In this document: one piece after another, positions 26,101 through 33,103 of the stretch
Position numbering within the stretch: position 1 is the stretch's first letter
Layout: each line of letters begins with the position of its first letter
Source: Verrucomicrobiaceae bacterium
GTDB lineage: Bacteria; Verrucomicrobiota; Verrucomicrobiia; Verrucomicrobiales; Verrucomicrobiaceae
Length of the DNA: 33,103 bases
Reading direction: 5' to 3'
NCBI GenBank assembly: GCA_027483245.1
Contig: JAIXVB010000570.1
Coordinates: forward strand, 1-33,103
Notes under the pieces: model-generated
The model's database searches: none
The model's input: only the letters and a program-made list of their open reading frames with translations
Told to the model about the DNA's origin: nothing
Program-made: the position numbers and the translations under genes

Positions 26101-29100
26101 GATTCAACCACAGCGCGCTTTCATCATCGCTAGCCACCAAGAATACATAATCGCCTTCGACGGGCACTTGGAGGTAACCCGTGAGCCGCTGCCCATAGTT
26201 GTCGGACCAGTTGCTCGGGGCTTCCAGATTTGGCAGGAGGTCACTGAAATTGGGCCGGCCGCTGTAGGCACTTGATTGGGTGAGGTTGGCCAATTGATAA
26301 CCCGAGACACCTGTCCACACTTCCCGAAGTAAACCGCCAGCCTTTGGCGCGAGTGGGTTTTGCACCGTGACGAGCAGGATATCGCTGCCCGTATTCGCTC
26401 CATCCGTGGCCGTGACTTTGATCTCATACACGCCCGGGCCTGTGAACTTCGCCATGGCAACCGGACCTGTTGCGCTGTCAAAACTCACCTTGGTGGACTT
26501 CGAGGACCATTGATAGGTCAAGGCTCGGGGTCCCTGCTTCAAATCATAAACCAGTGCTGCCAGTGCCAGCTGATTTTGTGGCCAGAGAATCGTGCGATCC
26601 GTGCCCAGGGCGACGGTGATTTCAGGATTGAATGCCGGAGCCACGCCTTCAGGTTTCAAAAATGCCCGTGAAAGCACTTCCCGCCCATTCGTGGCAGGAC
26701 CTTCGAGGGCGGCTGAGAAGTGATCATTGCCATTGCGTTCCTTGTGCAAGAACTGAATCGGATAAGCCACGTTCGCCACGAGATCCACCGTGCTGGATTT
26801 ATGATTTGGATGCCCATCCCAATCGCGGGGTGCGTGGCCTTCGTGATCGACATAAGCCAACCGCGTCGGCCCGGCCCCATCCTTCAAGTCCAATTGGAAA
26901 TCCGCCGAATCATCTGCGGCGATCCAAAAGGTGTAGCGTCCAGAAATCGGCACCGTGAGGGACCCCTTCAATCGCGTCGCATAATAATCTGCCCAGTTTT
27001 GCGGAGGCTCAACACCGGGCAGTTGATCCACCAGATGAGGGTAAGAGAGCGTGGAATCATAGGCCAAGAGGTCCTGCAAGGTTCCGCCTTCCACATCCAG
27101 CCAGACAGAGCGTGTCAGCGCGCCCGTGCCTGTCGCGATGGCTTTTTGAATCGTGAAGACGACGCTGTCACGATGCGTGTAAGTGCCCTCCGTCACGGCC
27201 AGTTCAAAGGTGTAAGTGCCGACGGCTGAGAAGATCACTTCACTGGTTAGGCTCGTGGGTTCCAACAGCGTGGCTTTCGGACCTGAAAGCTGTTTCCAAA
27301 GCGCCGTCGGTGTGTTGCTGGAGCTCAGGACCTTGATCGACGAACCTGCGAGTCGAGTGCGATCATGCGGCCACCAGTAGGTGCGATCGCGACCTGCGTT
27401 GGCATAAAAGGTCAAGGTTGGGTCAAAGGCGGAGGCTTTTTGTGCGGGCTCCAGGTAGCTGCCTTCAATGACCTGCGGACGACGATCTCCTTGCTTCGCC
27501 CACGCGACCGCAAAGTAATCGCTGCTCCACATTTCCTTGTGCAGCAGCTCGACAAAATAACGTCCGCCTGGCTTCAGCGATACAGGGGCAGATGTCTGGC
27601 TCGCTTCGTTCGTCCAGACTTCACGACCACTGGCAGTGGTGGTGAAGGCGACTTTTTGCAAATTGGCCGGGCTCGTGTCCGTGCTGATGGAAAACTCCGC
27701 GACATCATCTCCACTGACATAAAAAGTGTAATTCACCGGTGTCGTGCCAGAGCCAGGCACATTCAAGATGCCCGTGACTCGCGTGCCATAACGATCCGCC
27801 CAGTTGTTGTGCTGTTTCAGATCAGGAATCGTGTCCACGATGTCCGGCTGATGAGGAAAGGCCGGATCCGCACGCAGGGCATCCAGGTTGGCATAACTGC
27901 GATTCCACCAGATTTGACGAGTCAGGCTGCCCACGTTGGCATTGAGGGTAGGTTTTACTTCCACCGTCACTTCATCCGTGCTGGTGTTGTTCACCGTCGT
28001 CACGCTGTAGCGCAGCACATAAGTTCCGACTTTTGGAAAAGTGACCAGCGTTTGCGCCTTGTCTGCGGTCGAAAACAACACTCCAGGTGGGCCGCTGACC
28101 AGTGACCAAAGGCGTGTGGGAGTGTCGGCTCCCCAGATGCGGCGGGATTCATAGGCACTGAGGGAAAGGGAATTGCGCGGCCAATGGAGCAGGCCATCAC
28201 GACCTGCATTCAAAAGGTAATCATGCGTGAGATCAAACTCCTGCGTGCCCGCGATCACGGCTGCTGCGTTCGCCGGTGGGGCCAAATACTCACCGCTGAT
28301 CTCACTCAGGTATTCCTGCCCTGGTTGCTGCCACATGACCGTGAGATGGTCTGTGCCCCATTCCTCTTTGTGACGAATTTCAAATGCATACTTCTGCCCC
28401 GCAGTCAGCGAGATTGCCTCTGAGGCCTGCGTGACTTGATTGGCAAAGTCAGCCGGATTCACCGCTGTCGTGACCGAGGCGCGCAATTGCAGATTCTCAG
28501 GTGACGCATCCGTGCTCAGATGAAACTCCGCCTTTTCATTCGCTGCGATGAAGAAACGATAACTCCCTGTCGCAGGCACCAAGATAAAACCCCGGGTGCG
28601 AGTGCCAAAAAGATCCGCCAGACTCTGGGTGTTCGTGAGCGAGGTCACGAGGCGATGCGCATGCGGGAAGTTCGGGTAGTCGATGCTGCCCATGAGCGCC
28701 GCCACGGTGCTGCCATTCACGCCGAACCAATATTCTGACAACGCTTTGCCAGCATCCGCCGCAAGGGCTGGCAAGATCGTCACGGTGACGTCATCCGTCG
28801 CACTGTTCCCGGAGTGAGTGGCCGTGGCGCGAAAGACATAGGTGCCTTCACGAGTCACCGTCACAGGGGTGGAAGCCTGGGCAGGCGTGGTGATCGTCGC
28901 GGTCGGGCCGCTGACTTGACTCCAAAGAATCGACGGCGTCGTGTTCGCATTGGCGATATTCAGGGTCTGTGCCGTGAGCTGGATGCGATAGTTGGGGGCG
29001 TATTGCGTGACCGCTTTTCCAGCTTCGACCAAGAGACCCGTGGGGATGACTGCAGGCACTTCGAAAGGTGTCAGATTGGCCCCTGGAATCACCTGCGGTG

Positions 29101-29614
29101 TTGCATCAGGGGAGGTCGCCCAGCCAACAGCCAGACTATCACCGCCATTGCCCTCTTTCATCAGCGCCTCGATGTAATAACGCTGTCCGGCTTGCAGCGA
29201 GACCGGTGCGGATTTCTGTTCCGGGAACTTGGTCCAGCGCTGCGCCTCCGTCCAACCGGGCACATGAGCGATGCGCACCTTTTGGTTTGGCGAGTCATTC
29301 GTGCTCAGCCAGAGTTCGCAATGGTCATCACCACTGACCCAAAAAGTGTAACTGCCCGTGGTCGTGGGGGTCAAAAAGGCACGCATCCGTGTCCCATACA
29401 GTTCGGCCCAGTTGACCGGTGCCGCAAAGGTCGCCTCCACCGTTCTAAGAATCGGATTGCTGGGATAATCCGCCGACAAAGTCAGGTCCGCGATCTCCCC
29501 GCCTTCGAGCTGGGTCCACACCTCTCGCAGCACCCCTGAGGTCTGCGCTTGCATCGCCGGTGTCGCCGCCAAGAAAACAGCCAGGGAACTGGAAAAGAGG
29601 AAACGCATTACCAT
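23114..29614 (-). CDS. Giant secreted DUF1800 domain protein with six PA14-like and five PKD/Ig-like modules
   Basis: 2166-aa ORF. Signal MVMRFLFSSSLAVFLAATPAMQA. Repeated PA14-like modules, e.g. 'GTRMRAFLTPTTTGSYTFWVSGDDHCELWLSTN...RYYIEALMKEGNGGDSLAVGW'. C-terminus 'ASRFLKQASFGPSEADIARVKQIGFSKWIDEQL...NYPREIMQLFSIGLEHLNKDG...RELSRAFTGWTY' is DUF1800. Start may be 29614 or 29608. Confidence 0.93.
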   Translation of the reverse strand: MVMRFLFSSSLAVFLAATPAMQAQTSGVLREVWTQLEGGEIADLTLSADYPSNPILRTVEATFAAPVNWAELYGTRMRAFLTPTTTGSYTFWVSGDDHCELWLSTNDSPNQKVRIAHVPGWTEAQRWTKFPEQKSAPVSLQAGQRYYIEALMKEGNGGDSLAVGWATSPDATPQVIPGANLTPFEVPAVIPTGLLVEAGKAVTQYAPNYRIQLTAQTLNIANANTTPSILWSQVSGPTATITTPAQASTPVTVTREGTYVFRATATHSGNSATDDVTVTILPALAADAGKALSEYWFGVNGSTVAALMGSIDYPNFPHAHRLVTSLTNTQSLADLFGTRTRGFILVPATGSYRFFIAANEKAEFHLSTDASPENLQLRASVTTAVNPADFANQVTQASEAISLTAGQKYAFEIRHKEEWGTDHLTVMWQQPGQEYLSEISGEYLAPPANAAAVIAGTQEFDLTHDYLLNAGRDGLLHWPRNSLSLSAYESRRIWGADTPTRLWSLVSGPPGVLFSTADKAQTLVTFPKVGTYVLRYSVTTVNNTSTDEVTVEVKPTLNANVGSLTRQIWWNRSYANLDALRADPAFPHQPDIVDTIPDLKQHNNWADRYGTRVTGILNVPGSGTTPVNYTFYVSGDDVAEFSISTDTSPANLQKVAFTTTASGREVWTNEASQTSAPVSLKPGGRYFVELLHKEMWSSDYFAVAWAKQGDRRPQVIEGSYLEPAQKASAFDPTLTFYANAGRDRTYWWPHDRTRLAGSSIKVLSSSNTPTALWKQLSGPKATLLEPTSLTSEVIFSAVGTYTFELAVTEGTYTHRDSVVFTIQKAIATGTGALTRSVWLDVEGGTLQDLLAYDSTLSYPHLVDQLPGVEPPQNWADYYATRLKGSLTVPISGRYTFWIAADDSADFQLDLKDGAGPTRLAYVDHEGHAPRDWDGHPNHKSSTVDLVANVAYPIQFLHKERNGNDHFSAALEGPATNGREVLSRAFLKPEGVAPAFNPEITVALGTDRTILWPQNQLALAALVYDLKQGPRALTYQWSSKSTKVSFDSATGPVAMAKFTGPGVYEIKVTATDGANTGSDILLVTVQNPLAPKAGGLLREVWTGVSGYQLANLTQSSAYSGRPNFSDLLPNLEAPSNWSDNYGQRLTGYLQVPVEGDYVFLVASDDESALWLNPAGEAAAGAQKIAFTPQATGYHNWTRYASQKSASIRLVPGKRYYLQALHKEGNSDDYFAVAYRLASQTDAEAQIVPGVLLSPPDGTNAAAFDGEISVRAGDGQSSYWPRARFTLRGTAVDYVPGPQALAYRWSVISGPAGAVANTVFDAPTALTTQVEFASAGTYQVQLTATDGTHSRSSTATFVLAPALAPGTGSILAETFTGITGSWVTDLVKSPKFPNSPDDRIQLRSAEIVSNTGDNYGMLLRGYLHVPTTGIHRFNLASDEWSEVYLSSDLTPEKKELVCFVPAATDYYEWRKFPDYQLSRPIMLTKGKPVYIEIRYKESGWRDHLALAWLRPGLTNFEVIDGAFLSPFKLADRQAPTITLTGGGDVTVGVGGSFIDPGFSAQDLEDGDLTGSVTTQGTVDTSTPGTYVLRYVVTDSAGNQSVVATRRVTVAVAEGTAPTYPADASGTHSTTPWTAPATISDAEASRFLKQASFGPSEADIARVKQIGFSKWIDEQLALPVSSHLTHLDRMALFEGAQEKLLELSRTATTLGLPGAVMPMTNTPLNTEDRLYSWWTLAATAPDQLRQRVALALSEILVISDKSGSLRNYPRGCTNYYDLLVRGITPGTTYRKLLEDVTLNPMMATWLTLVRSSKTQPDENYPREIMQLFSIGLEHLNKDGTFKRDGSGNAIPTYNQTQIRELSRAFTGWTYNNSRSFTWSGNATDEINPLMSFEDQHDRGQKVIIGGATVPAGQTALQDVRRCLDLLAAHPNVGPFIAKQLIQRLVTSNPSPAFVFRVSRVWDDNGKGVRGDLSAVVKALLLDPEARTLGSTASAGKLSEPMIRLTRLLRAFPKPPSSNPPTLGRYILWNAGDELGQWPMQAPTVFNFFVPTYQPPGPILDAGFVAPEYEITTELTVTDTANYFFEGVTHGFYTNEGSRIGLDLAPLIALWSTPNDLIAKLETLLLGRAASADLRASLLSLHTLHASNASNGVKVMLQLLTASPEFSTER
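25037..29533 (-). repeat. Protein-level tandem repeat: six PA14-like modules alternating with five PKD/Ig-like modules
   Basis: PA14-like modules start at about aa 28, 290, 563, 831, 1093 and 1367 (spacing 262-274 aa). Each has REVWxxxxGxxxxDL...NWADxYGTRxxGxLxVPxxGxYTFWVxxDDxxExxLS...KxGxRYYxExLHKExxxxDxFAVAW...VIPGxxLxP. The intervening 'AGRD...WPxxxLxL...W...SGP...F...GTYxxxxxxTDG' modules are PKD-like. Confidence 0.85.
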
Positions 29615-29622
29615 TTATAGTT

Positions 29623-29651
29623 ATTATAATCGAAAAGCCAGCAACTGGCAA
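29623..29651 (-). promoter_or_regulatory. Near-consensus sigma70-type promoter for the DUF1800 gene
   Basis: Minus strand TTGCCA (29646-29651), exact 17-bp spacer, TATAAT (29623-29628). Confidence 0.7.
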
Positions 29652-29783
29652 TCCATGTCATGCGACAAATACGCTGGAAAGTCTTGAGCCTCAACGTTTT
29701 GCCTTTCTCAGCCGGGCCACCCCGCCATGACGATGCTTCTTGAATGCCGCCGTCATTGCCCTTATGACGACGCCCCTCGCCTC

Positions 29784-30716
29784 ATGCTCGACTTTGCCAG
29801 CATCCTCACCGTCATCCTGCCCGTGTATCTGATCATGGCGACAGGCGCTGCGGTGCGGAAGATCGGAATCGTGCCCCAGGAGGCTGATGCAGGGCTGATG
29901 CGCCTCGCCGTTGCGGTGCTGACGCCCTGTCTGATTCTGGAGCGAGTCGTCGGCAATGAAGCGGTGATGTTGCCAGGTCCCGTGCTGGTGGCCGCTGGTC
30001 TGGGGTATGGCCTGGTGACCCTCGGCATCGCGATCTCTTACTTTGCCGCTCTCTTGATTGGCTTGAGAAAACACGAAGGGCGGCGGACCTTTGCGGTGTC
30101 TTGTGGTCTGCAAAATTACGGTTTTGTGGCCATCCCCATCGTCACGGCCTTGTTTCCTGACAAAGGCACACTGGGGGTCATGTTCACCTTTACCCTGGGG
30201 GTGGAGTTAGCCTGCTGGACAGCCGGAGTCAGCCTGCTGACAGGCCTGGGAAAGGCTCCCTGGAAACTGGCGCTGAATCCACCCGTGATCACGATCCTGA
30301 TCTCTCTGATCCTCAATTTCACGGGCCTTCACGCGCATGTTCCTCAGGTCCTTCACAACACCCTTGGCATGTTGGGAAACTGCGCCGTTCCTCTTGCCCT
30401 GCTGCTGATCGGAGCCTCCATCGCCGATATCTGGGGTCAGGAAAAGATGCGCTGGTCCATTTCCATCCTCGCTCCGGTGCTGCGGCTGGGCGTGATCCCG
30501 ATCGCCTTTCTCGCCGCCGCGTTTTACCTGCCCGTGTCCACTGAACTGAAGCGAGTCCTCATTGTTCAGGGAGCCATGCCGAGCGCCGTCTTCAACATCA
30601 TGATCGCACGCCATTACGGCGGCCACGCCCCCACGGCCGTTCAGTGCGTACTGGCCACCACGCTGGTGAGTTTGGTCACAACCCCCTTGGTGATCGCCTG
30701 GGCCTTGCGAGATTGA
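29784..30716 (+). CDS. AEC (auxin efflux carrier) family transporter
   Basis: Multi-TM protein: MLDFASILTVILPVYLIMATGAAVRKIGIV...LMRLAVAVLTPCLILERVV...FAVSCGLQNYGFVAIPIVTALF...NCAVPLALLLIGASIAD...QGAMPSAVFNIMIARHYGG. An upstream in-frame ATG at 29727 is possible. Confidence 0.88.
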   Translation: MLDFASILTVILPVYLIMATGAAVRKIGIVPQEADAGLMRLAVAVLTPCLILERVVGNEAVMLPGPVLVAAGLGYGLVTLGIAISYFAALLIGLRKHEGRRTFAVSCGLQNYGFVAIPIVTALFPDKGTLGVMFTFTLGVELACWTAGVSLLTGLGKAPWKLALNPPVITILISLILNFTGLHAHVPQVLHNTLGMLGNCAVPLALLLIGASIADIWGQEKMRWSISILAPVLRLGVIPIAFLAAAFYLPVSTELKRVLIVQGAMPSAVFNIMIARHYGGHAPTAVQCVLATTLVSLVTTPLVIAWALRD

Positions 30717-30722
30717 GCCGAC

Positions 30723-33103
30723 TCACGCTGGTCCGTGAACGATCATGCCACGGAAGGCGCTGCTGCTCATCATCGGCTGCAAGAGGCTCATGGCCGCACG
30801 CAGCTTAGCTGGATTGGAAACCGACGGATTATTGACAATGAGGACATCGGTGGCCAGAGGCGCGAGCGGGGCGACATCGGCAAAGTTCCGCAAGATCGGT
30901 CCGCCATCCAGGATGATCCAGTCCACCTGCTGACGTGCGCGGTCGATCCAGGAGCGATAGCCATCCAGCAACTCGTTGGTCGCATAGGCAGGCAAATCAT
31001 GCGCTGGCAGCAGGAAAAGATTGGTTTTGCCATAACGCAGCGACTCCAGGTCATGCGCCCAGGAGCTGTGATTCGACGCGTGGGGGAACCATTGATGCAA
31101 GGTGGGAGACACGGCATTGCACTCCATCATGAAAACACTGCGGCCTTGATGACAGAAAGCGGCGGCCAAGGCAGCTGCGGAGAGGGTCTTGCCTTCCCCC
31201 GCTTCAGCACTGGTCAGCAGAATGATGCCCCCAAGACCGCTGCGGCGCAGAGCCTGGAGTTCCAGGGTGGTGGTAAGCTGCGAGAGTGCCCCCGCGGCCC
31301 CCTGCGGCTCCGGTTTTAAAAGCTGACCAAGCATGGTCTCGGGGTGTCCTTGACCGATGAGAGGCAGCCGAGCGAGCACCGGCGCTTGATTCGGTGTTTG
31401 CAGAGACAGAGGCGAGGGCGCTTGCTGCTGCGGAGCACTCATCACAGGTGGCTGGGGTCGTGCGCTGGGCATGGGCGCAGGAGCAGGAGAGGCCATTGTC
31501 TGTCCCGCCTGCATCGTCGCCATGTGAGGCACTTCTTTGACCGACGGGATATTCGCGGAAGGGGAACCGCCCTGGCGCAGCATCTTCAGCACATGATCGT
31601 CGAACAATCCCCAAGTCACCGGCAGGCCAATGAGGATGAAGCCAAACAGGATCATGCTGGCCACCGCAGCGATGGGTTTGTTCGGTTTCACAGGCTTGTC
31701 AGGTGCTGTCGCGATGTCGGATAAACTCAGGGCTCCGCTGTCTTTGAACTGGCCCGTGACCTCAGCCTGATTCAGCCGCTTCACGATGGTCTGATACATT
31801 TCACGATCTGCGGCCACCTGATCACTCAGGAGTTTTTGCTGCACATTCTTGCCGCTCATGTCCAGGACCTGACCGCGCGCGGACTGGCTTTGATTTTGAA
31901 AGTCGGTGATCTGGCGTTCCAGATTGGCCACTTCCGCCTCGGCCATTCTGACCACGCCGCCTGAAGCTTGATCGAGCGCAGCTCTGGCCGACTCAATCTT
32001 ACCTGCGAGAGCGATCATCTGCGGATGGCGACGACCACACAACGGCTCGAGCTGTTTGCGCTCGGTGATGGCGGATTCGAGTTCTTTGCGGTTGAAAGCG
32101 ACATCGGGATTGTCCGCGATGAGGCGCACCTCTAGGAGATCGCGCCCTGCTTGTTGAGTGGTGCGGATGCTCTGCAAATCGCTTTTGGCTTTCGCGAGTC
32201 GGATCTCGGCATCGGTGATGGCCGTGGTGAGCTGGCGGACACGATCACTGTCCACATCCTTGGTCTCATCACTCTGCATGAGGTTCTCTGACTTGCGATA
32301 CTCCGCCAGCTTGCGCTCACTGTCCTCCAGACGCTGTTTCAGCTCGTCCGCTTTCGACTGCAAAAAGTCGCGCTCACCTTGAGTTTGGCCGCTTTCTTGT
32401 TCGCCATAAAAACGGATGTAACCCTGGGCAAAGCTATTGGCGATGTCAGCCGCCATGCGCGGATCGCGATTGCGCACCAGCACACGCAAGATGTGACTTT
32501 CCTTTTGGGGTTCGACACGCACCGCGCTGTTGATGCTCTCGGCAAAAATCTCTTTTGGAAGGCCCGGTTTCCCAGGTTTGTAGAGTCCGAGCAGCTTGAG
32601 GAGCTCGTCTTTACGCCCAAGAGCGCTGCCCTCAGCCTTCACAAACGTGTCTCGTTTGGTGGGATCAAATTGCTCGTGAAAATAATCGATGAACCGACGC
32701 GACTTCAGCTCGGTAAGGTGATTGTTGATCAACTGCGGGGCACTCAGTTCCGTGACTCCCTGGCGACCCATTTCATTGAAGTTAAAGACGTTGGTGTCTT
32801 GCAGACGCAGGCGCAACTTGGCCTCTGCTTCATACACATTGGCTCCCATGCCCAGCACATAAAAGACAGCCGCTGCCGTGGGAAGCCCCACCAGAAAACC
32901 CAACCACCAACGCTTCTTCAGGTAACCCAGCAGATCCACGAGGCTGATGATCGCCTCACTGAACTGCGGGGCTGGCGTGGAAAGATACGGATTGGTATCA
33001 ACCTGCGGCAGAGGCAGCGGTGCTCCGAGTGCGGACGGTGCCAGCGGCACGAGTCCCCGCGACCCAGCACCCGCACCGGGCTGAGTGTGGACGGTATCAA
33101 GAG
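30723..33103 (-). CDS. Wzz-domain polysaccharide chain-length/export protein fused to a BY-kinase-like (CpsD/Etk-like) ATPase domain; 5' end probably beyond the window
   Basis: Wzz-like N-terminus (SLVDLLGYLKKRWWLGFLVGLPTAAAVFYVL), coiled-coil, PDKPVKPNKPIAAVASMILFGFILIGLPVTWGLFDD; C-terminal GGIILLTSAEAGEGKTLSAAALAAAF and DWIILDGGPI. The ORF track starts at a GTG (33050), but the frame stays open to the window edge. Confidence 0.88.
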   Translation of the reverse strand, partial: LDTVHTQPGAGAGSRGLVPLAPSALGAPLPLPQVDTNPYLSTPAPQFSEAIISLVDLLGYLKKRWWLGFLVGLPTAAAVFYVLGMGANVYEAEAKLRLRLQDTNVFNFNEMGRQGVTELSAPQLINNHLTELKSRRFIDYFHEQFDPTKRDTFVKAEGSALGRKDELLKLLGLYKPGKPGLPKEIFAESINSAVRVEPQKESHILRVLVRNRDPRMAADIANSFAQGYIRFYGEQESGQTQGERDFLQSKADELKQRLEDSERKLAEYRKSENLMQSDETKDVDSDRVRQLTTAITDAEIRLAKAKSDLQSIRTTQQAGRDLLEVRLIADNPDVAFNRKELESAITERKQLEPLCGRRHPQMIALAGKIESARAALDQASGGVVRMAEAEVANLERQITDFQNQSQSARGQVLDMSGKNVQQKLLSDQVAADREMYQTIVKRLNQAEVTGQFKDSGALSLSDIATAPDKPVKPNKPIAAVASMILFGFILIGLPVTWGLFDDHVLKMLRQGGSPSANIPSVKEVPHMATMQAGQTMASPAPAPMPSARPQPPVMSAPQQQAPSPLSLQTPNQAPVLARLPLIGQGHPETMLGQLLKPEPQGAAGALSQLTTTLELQALRRSGLGGIILLTSAEAGEGKTLSAAALAAAFCHQGRSVFMMECNAVSPTLHQWFPHASNHSSWAHDLESLRYGKTNLFLLPAHDLPAYATNELLDGYRSWIDRARQQVDWIILDGGPILRNFADVAPLAPLATDVLIVNNPSVSNPAKLRAAMSLLQPMMSSSAFRGMIVHGPA

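Noticed and set aside
27365-28105. 246-aa plus-strand ORF antisense to the DUF1800 repeat region (similar ones at 26720 and 28814)
   Set aside because: These recur because the sense strand encodes repeated modules; the products look like reverse-complement artefacts.

Overview
The window looks like a typical chromosomal segment of a high-GC Gram-negative bacterium. The mix of DUF1549/DUF1553, DUF1501, PA14 and CehA-type proteins suggests Verrucomicrobiota or the wider PVC group, but that assignment is inference from gene content only. I support 20 protein-coding genes plus one gene remnant. Recognisable genes: the 3' end of a DUF1549/DUF1553 protein; a tail-anchored protein of unknown function; a Gfo/Idh/MocA oxidoreductase with a Tat signal; an apparent unit of a membrane protein, leuD and gcvH; lpdA; a RecQ-family helicase; an isochorismatase-SGNH hydrolase fusion; a secreted MBL-fold hydrolase; a CehA/McbA-type metallohydrolase; a solitary Mrr restriction endonuclease; accB-accC; an FtsK/SpoIIIE translocase; a DUF1800/DUF1501 pair followed by a small membrane-anchored protein; an AEC-family transporter; and a Wzz/BY-kinase-like polysaccharide protein that runs off the right edge. 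I saw no rRNA, tRNA, CRISPR array or intact mobile element. The best candidate for an under-described system is the likely three-gene unit at about 21.08-29.65 kb. Its first protein has 2166 aa, with six PA14-like modules alternating with five PKD/Ig-like modules (a period of about 262-274 aa), then an Ig-like module and a C-terminal DUF1800 domain. It is preceded by a near-consensus sigma70-type promoter so close to the start codon that the mRNA may be leaderless. All calls come from reading motifs by eye; no database search was run.
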